Positions 6,463 to 13,543 of a stretch of 14,104 bases of DNA are shown here, one piece after another. Every line of letters begins with the position of its first letter. Positions within the stretch are counted from its first letter, which is position 1. The notes below the pieces were generated by a model, which saw only the letters and a list, made by a program, of their open reading frames with translations, had not been told where the DNA came from and did no database searches. The translations under genes and the position numbers were made by a program. The stretch covers positions 1-14,104 of the forward strand of contig JASLCG010000035.1 in NCBI GenBank assembly GCA_030151885.1. The letters run 5' to 3'. Origin of the DNA: Bacteroides sp. (GTDB lineage Bacteria > Bacteroidota > Bacteroidia > Bacteroidales > Bacteroidaceae).

Positions 6463-8928
6463 TTATCTCAGCTGTGCATTCAGCTCTTTCTGATAGGTTG
6501 CTATCAGTTTTTCCATCACCTTGTCAATTGCTTTATCATTTAATGTTTTCTTATCATCTTGAAGCGTGAAACAAACAGCGTACGATTTCTTATCGGCACC
6601 CAGTTTATCACCTTCAAACACGTCAAACAGTGCTACGTTTTTCAACAATTTACGCTCTGTATTGTACGCAATTTTTTCAATATCAGCAAACGTTACGCTC
6701 TTATCTACAAGCAGTGCCAAATCTCTACGCACAGCAGGGAATTTTGACAGTTCTGCAAACGAGATCTCGTTTTTACGAGTAGCACGCATCACTTCATCCC
6801 AGTTAAATTCTGCATAGTACACTTCTTGGTCGATGTCGAACATCTTTGTTAACTTCTTAGTTACAATACCAAACGAAGCCAACAGCTTACCGCCATGCGT
6901 TTTATAAGTCAATCCAGCAGCATATATATCAGTAGAAACCTGCTCTACTACCATTGCTTTTTGATCGATACCTAATCTAGCAAAGATATTCTCTACATAC
7001 GCTTTCATTTCGTAAACAGAACTAGCTTCATCTGCATGAGCCCATGAATTGCGAACACGATTACCTGTCAACCATAAACCTAGGCGATACGCCTCACTGT
7101 ATGGAGCAAGCTCTTTTTCGCCACCTTTTTTACTCTTATCAAAGAAGTAGCAATTACCAAACTCAAAGAAACGAAGGTCTTCGCTACGGCGGTGCACATT
7201 ACGCTCTATATTGCTTAATCCACCAAATAGAAGCGTCTGACGCATACCATTCAAGTCCGAGCTCAATGGATTTAACAACATCACCATATTATCTACAGGG
7301 AAAGTTGTTAACTCCTCATATATTGCAGAACGCGTTAATGAGTTGTTCAATATCTCATTGAAGCCACTACCAATTAACTGCTCTGTAACTAAATCTTGTA
7401 ACGTATGAGAACGATCCGCCTCCCCTTTTGGACTTAACGAAGCATTCACACGAGTACCTAACTCAATGTTGTTGTAACCATAAATACGAAGAATATCTTC
7501 AATAACATCTACGTCACGACGAACATCCCAACGATACGGAGGTACTGCAAGCACCAACCCATCAGTAGATTGTTCTAGCACCTTCATTTCAAGACTTTCA
7601 ACAATGCTCAACACCGTATCAGCAGGAATTTCCTTACCAATCAGGCGATTCATTTTATTAAAGTTTAGCTCTACCTTAAAGTGCTCAATTGGCGTAGGAT
7701 AAAAATCCTTAATCTCCGAAGATACCTCACCACCTGCATACTCTTTAATTAAAACAGCAGCCAATTTCAGTGCATAAATCACTGCATTTGGATCCACACC
7801 ACGCTCAAAACGGAAAGAAGCATCCGTATTTAAACCGTGACGACGAGCCGTCTTACGCACCCAAGTTGGATGAAAGTAAGCACTCTCGATGAAAATATTT
7901 TGAGTAGCCTCAGTTGCACCCGATTCCAATCCACCGAATACACCTGCTATACACATTGGTTCATTATCACCATTGCAAATCATCAAATCTTTGTCCGACA
8001 ATTTACGCTCCACGCCATCAAGTGTAACAAAAGGAGTACCCTCTGCCACATTCTTAACCACCACCTCTTTTGTAGTAATTTTATCGGCATCGAAACAGTG
8101 CAATGGCTGTCCTGTAGTAAACAACACATAATTAGTTATATCAACTACATTATTAATAGGACGAACACCAATCGTATTCAGCTTATCTTTTAACCATTTT
8201 GGACTCTCGCCCACCTTCACACCACTCATACTTACACCAGCATAACGGATGCAAGCCTCCTTGTTTTCAACTCTCACATTGATATCAAGGTCGTTACTCA
8301 TTGGTTTGAAGCTATCTACAGTAGGCTTATTCAATTTTGCATGAATGCCTTGTTGTTTCAAGTAAGCATACACATCTCTAGCCACACCATAGTGCGAACA
8401 ACCATCTGGACGGTTCGGAGTAATATCTACTTCCAACACATAGTCGCTCTTCACACCATAATAATCCTTAGCTAGCGTACCAGCTGCCACATGATCAGGC
8501 AAAACAATAATACCCTCATCGGCAGAACCTACACCAATCTCAACCTCAGAACAAAGCATACCTAGCGATTCTTCGCCACGCATTTTTGTCTTCTTGATTT
8601 TAAAGCTGTTATCACCGTCATAAAGCACTGTACCCAGTGTAGCAACCACCACTTTTTGGCCAGCAGCCACATTTGGTGCACCACAAACAATCTGTACAGG
8701 ATCGCCATTACCTAAATCAACAGTAGTAATATGTAGATGGTCAGAATTTGGATGTTCTACGCAAGTCAGCACTTCGCCAACCACAAAACCTTCCAATCCG
8801 CCCTTAATTGTTTCCACTTCTTGCACTTCGCCGATTTCTAGCCCAGTAGAAGTCAGTGCCGCAGCTAACTCATCAGGAGATAAGTCAAAATTGACATACT
8901 CTTTAAGCCAATTGTAAGAGATATTCAT
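6463..8928 (-). CDS. pheT: Phenylalanine--tRNA ligase beta subunit
   Basis: An 821-aa, full-length beta subunit of the cytoplasmic (alpha-beta)2 enzyme that charges tRNA-Phe. It begins MNISYNWLKEYVNFDLSPDEL, followed by the EMAP-II-like tRNA-binding domain (about 40-150, with HPNSDHLHITTVDLG and IVCGAPNV). The B3/B4 editing domain (about 215-390) and the B5 domain (about 410-485) come next. The catalytic-like core contains NPLSSDLNGMRQTLL (about 550). The FDX-ACB anticodon-binding domain ends the protein from about 725 (FPAVRRDLALLV). The partner gene pheS is not in the window, which is common in this phylum. The gene is preceded by a 323-bp spacer with hairpins and a -7 type promoter element. 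Confidence 0.98.
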   Translation of the reverse strand: MNISYNWLKEYVNFDLSPDELAAALTSTGLEIGEVQEVETIKGGLEGFVVGEVLTCVEHPNSDHLHITTVDLGNGDPVQIVCGAPNVAAGQKVVVATLGTVLYDGDNSFKIKKTKMRGEESLGMLCSEVEIGVGSADEGIIVLPDHVAAGTLAKDYYGVKSDYVLEVDITPNRPDGCSHYGVARDVYAYLKQQGIHAKLNKPTVDSFKPMSNDLDINVRVENKEACIRYAGVSMSGVKVGESPKWLKDKLNTIGVRPINNVVDITNYVLFTTGQPLHCFDADKITTKEVVVKNVAEGTPFVTLDGVERKLSDKDLMICNGDNEPMCIAGVFGGLESGATEATQNIFIESAYFHPTWVRKTARRHGLNTDASFRFERGVDPNAVIYALKLAAVLIKEYAGGEVSSEIKDFYPTPIEHFKVELNFNKMNRLIGKEIPADTVLSIVESLEMKVLEQSTDGLVLAVPPYRWDVRRDVDVIEDILRIYGYNNIELGTRVNASLSPKGEADRSHTLQDLVTEQLIGSGFNEILNNSLTRSAIYEELTTFPVDNMVMLLNPLSSDLNGMRQTLLFGGLSNIERNVHRRSEDLRFFEFGNCYFFDKSKKGGEKELAPYSEAYRLGLWLTGNRVRNSWAHADEASSVYEMKAYVENIFARLGIDQKAMVVEQVSTDIYAAGLTYKTHGGKLLASFGIVTKKLTKMFDIDQEVYYAEFNWDEVMRATRKNEISFAELSKFPAVRRDLALLVDKSVTFADIEKIAYNTERKLLKNVALFDVFEGDKLGADKKSYAVCFTLQDDKKTLNDKAIDKVMEKLIATYQKELNAQLR

Positions 8929-8964
8929 ATTTTAAAGTTTTTAATACATTTTCCTAACGATTTG

Positions 8965-8972
8965 CAAAGTTA
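8965..8972 (-). promoter_or_regulatory. Probable pheT promoter, -7 element
   Basis: Minus strand TAACTTTG is a perfect TAnnTTTG, 36 bp before the pheT start codon. The expected -33 TTTG is not present at 19-21 bp; only a T-run (8995-8999) is near. Inferred start of transcription is around 8958, giving a leader of about 30 nt. Confidence 0.45.
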
Positions 8973-8994
8973 ATAAGATTTTTGGCTTGTCGGT

Positions 8995-9026
8995 AAAAAT
9001 AGAGGCATAAATATATTTCATACCTC
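8995..9026 (-). terminator. Terminator-like hairpin upstream of pheT
   Basis: On the minus strand 9026-9002 folds into an 11-pair stem with a 3-nt loop, GAGGTAT pairing with ATGCCTC through one T-G pair plus an AT-rich upper part. TATTTTT follows (8995-9001). The two G-U pairs form only in the minus-strand RNA. It may end transcription from the HU-like gene or act as an attenuator. Confidence 0.5.
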
Positions 9027-9042
9027 CTTTATACATGAAATA

Positions 9043-9080
9043 GAGGTGAGTTTTTAGCACTAAACGCCAAAACTCACCTC
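9043..9080. repeat. 12-bp inverted repeat in the HU-pheT spacer
   Basis: GAGGTGAGTTTT (9043-9054) and AAAACTCACCTC (9069-9080) are perfectly complementary with a 14-nt loop. There is no T-run after the stem on either strand, so it is not a standard terminator. Its GAGG can also pair with CCTC at 9023-9026, giving an alternative to the terminator-like hairpin next to it. Confidence 0.6.
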
Positions 9081-9251
9081 ACATTCTTATTTATGTTTGC
9101 AACGTGTCTGCTCTCTAGGCCTAAAGAGGCCTCTATATTCCGTTGCTTAGAAAACATCTTCTAAAACTCTCGCCATCCCTATATATAAGGTGTAGCAAGT
9201 CTAAATAAACACCATAAAGAGCGATTCTATCGCACGCAAATTAGCCCATCA

Positions 9252-9782
9252 CTAGAACTCTAATTGAGAGCCATCCTCGTCCCCTGGATTTTTAGGATTT
9301 TCTGCCGATGGGTTATCCTTATCCCCATCTTGTGGAGCATCTACCTCATCCTCTTCAGCACCATCACCCATAAAATTAGCAAGACTAATAAAATTAAGCT
9401 TGTCACCAGCACGCGTTTCATGTTTATTAATACGAAGATCTTTATGAGCCTTAAAACAGATTCTCACCGAATCCACACTCTTAGCCGTAACCTCTTCGGG
9501 CGTATCTTCTCCTTTCGATTTCAGCGAAAGTTTAAAACAGCCAAGCCCCTCAATATTTACGGTCTTGCCCTCTAGCAACTGCTCCTTCAACTTCTCAATA
9601 AAGTTCTGAAGCACACTCTTCACATCACCTGCCGATAAAGAAGATCGATCCTTTATCTTGTCCGTTATGAAATCTAATTTCACAGATCGTCCCAATGTAA
9701 TCGCTCTGGGATAGTAACGTTTTGGAGATTTTTTGTCTCGAGGGTCCGTGTGCAGACCATACACTTTGTAAATAACAGCCAT
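9252..9782 (-). CDS. HU-family DNA-binding protein with acidic tail
   Basis: A 176-aa protein of the Bacteroidetes HU-related group (histone-like, longer than the 90-aa HU). The start MAVIYKVYGLHTDPRDKKSPKRYYPRAI and the segment GKTVNIEGLGCFKLSLKSKGEDTPEEV (about 72-98) are characteristic. The latter holds the NIEGLGxF strand before the beta arm. The body ends near 135 and is followed by a strongly acidic, Pro/Asn/Gly-rich tail (about 139-176, GDGAEEDEVDAPQDGDKD), probably disordered. HU proteins bind and bend DNA in the nucleoid; the tail may weaken or regulate binding, which is inference. The gene stands alone: 4.3 kb without protein genes lies upstream, and the hairpin-rich spacer before pheT downstream. 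A promoter with both boxes lies at 9843-9873. Confidence 0.92.
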   Translation of the reverse strand: MAVIYKVYGLHTDPRDKKSPKRYYPRAITLGRSVKLDFITDKIKDRSSLSAGDVKSVLQNFIEKLKEQLLEGKTVNIEGLGCFKLSLKSKGEDTPEEVTAKSVDSVRICFKAHKDLRINKHETRAGDKLNFISLANFMGDGAEEDEVDAPQDGDKDNPSAENPKNPGDEDGSQLEF

Positions 9783-9828
9783 AATTAAATTAAAAGTTTA
9801 GGTTAAAAATAAATTGAACTTGTATATC

Positions 9829-9838
9829 GTTGATCAAC
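9829..9838. promoter_or_regulatory. 10-bp palindrome at the inferred HU-like transcription start
   Basis: GTTGATCAAC is a perfect palindrome placed 4-5 bp downstream of the -7 element of the HU-like promoter. The position suits a repressor site. Function is inferred from placement only. Confidence 0.35.
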
Positions 9839-9842
9839 AATG

Positions 9843-9873
9843 CAAAGATTCAAAATAGTATAGAGCCTTGCAA
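9843..9873 (-). promoter_or_regulatory. Promoter of the HU-like gene
   Basis: Minus strand -33 TTG (9871-9873), 20-bp spacer, and -7 AATCTTTG (9843-9850), one mismatch from TAnnTTTG and followed by CA as is usual for this phylum. The start of transcription is inferred near 9836, about 54 nt upstream of the ATG at 9782. Confidence 0.55.
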
Positions 9874-10029
9874 TACTTTTCACGCCACTACCCACACTTT
9901 TTCTAGAAAAAGATTTACATCCCCTCTTCCACCCCAAAATAAATAAACATTACACCCGACATATATACAAAGATTTGGCAATTATTATAAAACGCCATAT
10001 TATACTGTTTTTATAAAAAAACGCACAAA

Positions 10030-10046
10030 TACTGATATTATCAGTA
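10030..10046. repeat. 17-bp palindrome TACTGATATTATCAGTA
   Basis: Perfect 8-bp arms around a single central base. It lies about 140 bp upstream of the promoter of candidate ncRNA 1 and 160 bp upstream of the -33 of the HU-like promoter. It could be a regulator site shared by the divergent transcription units. Confidence 0.4.
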
Positions 10047-10155
10047 ATTACACTTAAATATAGAAAAATAATGTAACACATTTGAAATAGAACCTAATAT
10101 GCTATCACACAACACCTTAACTCCACAAAAAGAGGCTAAAAAGCATCGTTATCAG

Positions 10156-10177
10156 AAAGATATTACAAAGATATTAC
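10156..10177 (+). repeat. Tandem 11-bp direct repeat upstream of the ncRNA 1 promoter
   Basis: AAAGATATTAC occurs twice head to tail (10156-10166 and 10167-10177), one helical turn apart, ending 8 bp before the -33 TTTG at 10186. The phasing is what one would expect of two activator half-sites on one face of the helix. The repeat also contains a minus-strand TATCTTTG. Confidence 0.5.
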
Positions 10178-10185
10178 AAATAAAG

Positions 10186-10216
10186 TTTGCAGATATGTAA
10201 AAGTTCACTACCTTTG
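10186..10216 (+). promoter_or_regulatory. Consensus Bacteroidetes promoter, plus strand
   Basis: -33 TTTG (10186-10189), 19-bp spacer and -7 TACCTTTG (10209-10216), a perfect match to TAnnTTTG. This is the best promoter in the window and the only one on the plus strand with both boxes, yet no protein gene follows it. Start of transcription inferred near 10223. Confidence 0.65.
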
Positions 10217-10222
10217 AAATAT

Positions 10223-10405
10223 AAATAAAAGATAACGGTGCTAAATCTAATGATTAGCAGTACCAAACACAGAGAATCTTAATCATATTGATACAAATAC
10301 AGAAGAAGGAAGAGAGTTACAAGTACATACTGGAATTGAATAAGCAAAAAGAGTATTTTAAGGACCTAAACCAAAGTATCTCAAATAGAAATACTTACTT
10401 TTTTT
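10223..10405 (+). ncRNA. Candidate small RNA 1, about 180 nt
   Basis: It begins at the start inferred from the two-box promoter and ends in a T7 tract (10399-10405) after a hairpin. Near the 5' end GGTGCTAAATC and GATTAGC..ACC fold into a stem with one bulged A and a 3-nt asymmetric bulge (about 10238-10264). The middle is A- and purine-rich (AGAAGAAGGAAGAGAG near 10301). The length and promoter resemble those of 6S or other housekeeping sRNAs, but I could not build a 6S-like fold and do not assign a family. A frame without ATG runs through the second half and ends at the TAG at 10408; a peptide is less likely than an RNA. Confidence 0.4.
10374..10405 (+). terminator. Weak-stem terminator of candidate ncRNA 1
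   Basis: AAGTAT (10374-10379) pairs with ATACTT (10391-10396), 11-nt loop, followed by ACTTTTTTT. The stem is AT-rich. A competing helix pairs AGTATTT (10352-10358) with AAATACT (10389-10395), so termination may be conditional or inefficient. Confidence 0.4.
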
Positions 10406-10692
10406 CATAGTGCGCATATAAGTGTTTTTCATAGTACCTAAACCTAACACACTTACTACTTATTTTTATTGAACTGACTGTTTTTTAACTTAAATGATTC
10501 CTACTATTTCTTAACATGCCTACTTATTATAATTACAACTTTTAGGTGTAATTAGATAGATATTATTTAAATGGCATACCCTTATTAACTGAGAATGCTG
10601 TAATTTCCTTTGGATGTATTTGTATACAATATGTGTTTGATATTGATATTTCATAGGTATCGCTATAAATGATGATTAATTGGATTTAAAGT

Positions 10693-10726
10693 AAAAGCTC
10701 TTAGTATCACTACTAAGAGCTTTTTA
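10693..10726. terminator. Orphan bidirectional terminator
   Basis: A perfect 14-bp stem, AAAAGCTCTTAGTA (10693-10706) with its complement at 10711-10724, loop TCAC. TTTTT follows on the plus strand and TTTTA on the minus strand. No protein gene ends within several hundred bases on either side, so it must serve an RNA, a decayed gene or an unseen short gene. Confidence 0.75.
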
Positions 10727-11183
10727 CATACACCTCCATATCCCCTTCTGCTGATGAGCAAACCCCACATCAACCAATCCAACCCTAACCCCTTTTTCAT
10801 ACAACAAGACTAGTGCAAGTAATAAAACAGTTCCACATCCTACTCACATACCTCGCCATTCATAAAGAGCATAACACACAATAAAATCAAACAATAGATC
10901 ATCTAAATAAGAGCTGTTCAAAAATCGACTCTAACAAACCGAAAAACAGAGCGCAACACGAAGTATAACAGATGATCCGCTTCACTTATTGCCCTAAACA
11001 AAAAGGTAATATAAAGACGAGAGCAGAACAAAAAGATAGGAACAAAGAAGAAACATAAACTCAAAGCAGTAATAGAGCGTTAAGAAGAGCCACCATACAC
11101 CCATAAAACAAAAGCTACCAATCCAAACCCAATTCCAGGAGCAGCCCAACCAGAGCCATACAGAATAGCAGCCATATACCCAT
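10727..11183. other. A/C-rich stretch, no gene
   Basis: About 450 bp of plus-strand A/C-rich, G-poor DNA between two strong terminators. I see no internal repeat or promoter with both boxes. Confidence 0.5.
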
Positions 11184-11230
11184 AAAAAAAAAGAGCCATA
11201 TCTCATAAATTGGATATGGAACTCTTTTTT
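11184..11230 (-). terminator. Strong terminator of candidate ncRNA 2
   Basis: CCATATC (11196-11202) pairs with GATATGG (11213-11219). AAAAAAGAG (11187-11195) pairs with CTCTTTTTT (11222-11230) after a 2-nt bulge. On the minus strand nine T follow the GC part (11184-11192). The plus side also carries a T-run, so it may work in both directions. Confidence 0.75.
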
Positions 11231-11452
11231 AACTTAAATAACTCCCGAACTTCACAGTTAGAGATGAAATTAAACTTAACTTACTTACTTATTTTAATTA
11301 TGACAGTTAGAATTTTCTAGAATTACTACAATCACTTGCTGTAACTACAGATTTTCTAAATGCGGCGCTTTCACGATTGAAGCACCATATATTGATAGAT
11401 ATATATATTCTTAAATTTTTATCTTATCAAATCGTAATCCTTTATTTGATTA
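11184..11452 (-). ncRNA. Candidate small RNA 2, about 270 nt, minus strand
   Basis: A perfect -7 box TACATTTG on the minus strand (11459-11466) lies upstream, without a -33 TTG at 19-21 bp. Transcription would start near 11452 and end in the strong terminator at 11184-11230. Inside, GGTGCTT (11386-11380) pairs with AAGCGCC (11370-11364) over a 9-nt loop. The pairing includes a G-U pair that would be an A-C mismatch in the opposite strand, which favours a minus-strand RNA. CTGTAGTTACAG (11339-11350) is a second small hairpin. No reading frame with an SD or sensible composition was found. Family unknown. Confidence 0.35.
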
Positions 11453-11458
11453 CTAATT

Positions 11459-11466
11459 CAAATGTA
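11459..11466 (-). promoter_or_regulatory. -7 element for candidate ncRNA 2
   Basis: TACATTTG on the minus strand matches TAnnTTTG. There is no TTG at the proper -33 distance, so an activator would be needed or the match is by chance, which is not rare in DNA this AT-rich. Confidence 0.3.
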
Positions 11467-11605
11467 ACTATTTTTTTCGAATTTGTATGAATATGTCCAA
11501 GTAAAAACCCCCTTTTTAATCTTTTTAAGATTGTAAAATTAAAAGAAATGACATATTCGTAATTATAGAACACTAAAAAGCATTATGTAATATTTTTTCA
11601 AAGAC

Positions 11606-11623
11606 ATTATTTTGTAAAATAAT
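11606..11623. repeat. 18-bp AT-rich palindrome
   Basis: ATTATTTT-GT-AAAATAAT, perfect 8-bp arms. In DNA of this composition it may be coincidental. It lies between two minus-strand -7 type matches (11459 and 11676). Confidence 0.3.
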
Positions 11624-11841
11624 TTGTTAATAAACACTACCCTATTTAGTTAAAATATTGGCCATATATTAATTACAAAGATATTGAACAGCAAACTTTA
11701 AATATTAAAATTATACTATCAATATATACATATCCCCATTGTAAAGATAAATAATATTAATAATAGACCAAATTACACAATCAGGCAATGGCTGTTTTAA
11801 CCGTTTTATCCCTCTAAATTCAAGAAGTAATCACAATAATA

Positions 11842-11866
11842 TAATCAACTAGTTATCAGTTGATTA
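11842..11866. promoter_or_regulatory. 25-bp inverted repeat, operator-like
   Basis: TAATCAACT (11842-11850) and AGTTGATTA (11858-11866) are perfect 9-bp arms around a 7-bp centre, AGTTATC. No T-run follows, so it is not a terminator. Arm length and spacing resemble a dimeric regulator site. The ATCAAC/GTTGAT half-site also forms the palindrome at the HU-like promoter (9829-9838). Confidence 0.4.
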
Positions 11867-12160
11867 AACCCACAAATACAGTATTAGGTATAATACTTTT
11901 ATAATCTTGCAAAACAACTCAATCAGTCGCAGTGGTAACGACCAAAAATATAACAAATAATAAAAGTGAGGAAGATACTACCAATATTTCATTTATGTTA
12001 CACATTTGTAATTATTACAAAATGCTGAAAAATAGAACAAACCATTTATACGGTATCAAAATGCATAAAAAAGGAGGAAATGAATAATTCAACACTTTCA
12101 ACTGACAGAATGATACTATTTTCACCGCATCTGTAGAGCAGCAAATAACATCCATTCTCC

Positions 12161-12870
12161 CTACTTATACATTTCGACAACACTTTTTACCCCATCATAA
12201 GTAGTGCATAAATATATAAGATAGGCTTCAACATTGCACCATAACACCCCATTACACAGGCAAAAAAGTAACATCTACCTGCACTTTTCACTCCCACCCC
12301 AAACGGCAATTTGGTAGAAGCAACAGTAGCCAAACCCATTCACTCCAGTTGATATTCCACAAATCATCTGCCTAGATCCAATCCACACCTCTACAACAAA
12401 CCATGCGAGCTCACAACCTCACCAATATAGATAACGAACAAACAGCTGTCGCCAGATTATGCATAGAAAATGACACATCACACAACTTCACAACAGACTA
12501 CAGATTATGCACCGCACCCCATATACATAAAAAGATGCAAAAGTAGTGCCAAGAGATCAACAGCTATAAAGCCCAATTGTAACCCTAAAACATAGAAACC
12601 CTGCAAAAGTTCCTCTATAAACAAAGGCCACCACAATAGATAAATTAAAATCGGCCGAAGAACGTCGGCACAAAACAGAGGAGGTGAAATAGATTACCAC
12701 AAAATTAAGAGTCAAGAAGCAGACCATCAAGAAGAGCAAACAGCATCTAGTAAATGCCACAATAAATGAAACGACACACAGAAGGCATTTATCAGAACCA
12801 ACCACACAACAGCCAGTACGCAAAAATCAGCAAGGAGTTAAACAAACAAGCACAACCATCCATTAAAATG
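12161..12870. other. Strongly G-poor A/C-rich stretch, no gene
   Basis: About 700 bp with a marked excess of C over G on the plus strand. It contains one minus-strand -7 match (TACTTTTG, 12538-12545) without a -33 partner and no convincing coding frame. It ends at the terminator at 12871-12903. Confidence 0.5.
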
Positions 12871-12903
12871 AAAAAGAGTCCAATCTCACCGATCAGACTC
12901 TTT
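12871..12903 (-). terminator. Orphan terminator, minus strand
   Basis: AAAGAGTC (12873-12880) pairs with GACTCTTT (12896-12903). Inside the 15-nt loop ATC/GAT can add three pairs. On the minus strand a T5 tract and then CATTTT follow; the plus side has only TTTC. It would end a minus-strand transcript from the right, where no protein gene is visible. Confidence 0.6.
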
Positions 12904-13072
12904 CTACTCGCTTAAGTTTTCAATTTTCATTTATGAATTTTATGAGTTAATATAAATTCAAAATAATATTGCGAATATATTATATATGTGGTTAAACGAT
13001 ATACTTTTTAAAATTAAAACCTCAGATCAAATCAAAACATCGATTACACTATTCTGAAGTTTCTTTGTTTGT

Positions 13073-13129
13073 AAAAAAGAAACGAGTGGGCTTATCGGTC
13101 TGTCCCAGATGGATAAGCTACTCTGTTTC
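13073..13129 (-). terminator. 51-nt imperfect hairpin with T6 on the minus side
   Basis: Successive complementary blocks nest around the loop TCC (13103-13105): GAAAC/GTTTC, AGT/ACT, GCTTATC/GATAAGC and TCTG/CAGA, separated by internal loops of one or two bases. On the minus strand TTTTTT (13078-13073) follows at once, as in a terminator. On the plus strand G-U pairs fill several internal loops, so a plus-strand RNA would fold even better. GAAAC (13079-13083) can alternatively pair with GTTTC at 13059-13063. Confidence 0.55.
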
Positions 13130-13220
13130 AAAATCCATTAATTAATCACTCACTTTTGAAGTTCATTAGTGAGAACACAAATAAAGCAATTATATTTCAT
13201 ATAACCATAACTTTATTACA

Positions 13221-13228
13221 TATTTTTG
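13221..13228 (+). promoter_or_regulatory. -7 element TATTTTTG, plus strand
   Basis: A perfect TAnnTTTG followed by CA, the common context in this phylum. No TTG is found 19-21 bp upstream. Start of transcription would be near 13235. Confidence 0.35.
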
Positions 13229-13234
13229 CAACTA

Positions 13235-13443
13235 AAGTTTAATCACACAATTAATAATAGACAAAACTGATAAAAACACCTTTCCAAAACAAGCCCAAAA
13301 CATCACGTATATAATGCACATAAAGCGTATCATTAAAACAGTATTAAAAACTGATAAGTTTTAGATAAGAAAATACATTAATTGTATATGCAACCATATT
13401 ACTAAACACAGGTTTCCATCATGACCTGTTTTATCCTTTTTTT
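13235..13443 (+). ncRNA. Weak candidate small RNA 3, about 210 nt
   Basis: Lies between the -7 element at 13221-13228 and a hairpin with T-run: ACAGGT (13408-13413) with ACCTGT (13424-13429), a 10-nt loop, then TTTATCC and seven T (13437-13443). No internal structure or reading frame of note. The promoter lacks a -33 box, so this is tentative. Confidence 0.22.
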
Positions 13444-13543
13444 AAACCACTAAAAAAGCGATAAAATTAACAATATTCAACCTCATATTATCGTCCAATT
13501 CAAGGGCAAATAATACCTTAATAACCTTCATTATTCCTTTCAT
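13442..13543 (-). CDS. Possible 33-residue small protein
   Basis: A short frame on the minus strand from ATG at 13543 to TAA at 13442. It begins MKGIMKVIKVLFALELDDN and ends with a hydrophobic FIAFLVV. The composition is more protein-like than any other frame in the 4.3-kb region, with an amphipathic first half and a hydrophobic end. There is no good SD and only a one-mismatch -7 box (TATAGTTG, 13562-13569). It may be a small membrane-associated peptide or chance. Confidence 0.15.
   Translation of the reverse strand: MKGIMKVIKVLFALELDDNMRLNIVNFIAFLVV

Larger units (their letters stand above)
8929..9251 (-). other. Hairpin-rich spacer between the HU-like gene and pheT
   Basis: No protein gene. 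Reading down the minus strand from the HU-like gene there are short hairpins at 9221-9233 (GCGAT/ATCGC, 3-nt loop), 9148-9165 (TTAGAA/TTCTAA), 9117-9132 (AGGCCT/AGGCCT, 4-nt loop), a 12-bp stem at 9043-9080 and a terminator-like hairpin at 8995-9026, then the pheT -7 box. A nine-codon frame MARVLEDVF lies at 9147-9176. Confidence 0.55.

Noticed and set aside
8944..9036. 31-codon frame MYKGGMKYIYAS... ahead of pheT
   Set aside because: It runs through the terminator-like hairpin, its T-run and the pheT -7 box, so it is probably coincidental.
10258..10410. Frame without ATG encoding a Lys/Glu-rich peptide within candidate ncRNA 1
   Set aside because: It has only a TTG start and no SD, and it reads through the terminator hairpin and T-run. 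It cannot be fully excluded.
10994..11206. 70-codon frame on the minus strand
   Set aside because: Its start lies inside the terminator at 11184-11230, and it encodes a Trp/Tyr/Leu/Phe string produced by strand composition.
12080..12136. 18-residue frame preceded by GGAGG
   Set aside because: The SD is only 2 nt from the ATG, the peptide has no recognisable features and there is no promoter.
12557..12823. 88-codon frame on the minus strand
   Set aside because: Cys/Val/Phe-rich product of G/T-rich DNA, no SD, promoter or recognisable domain.
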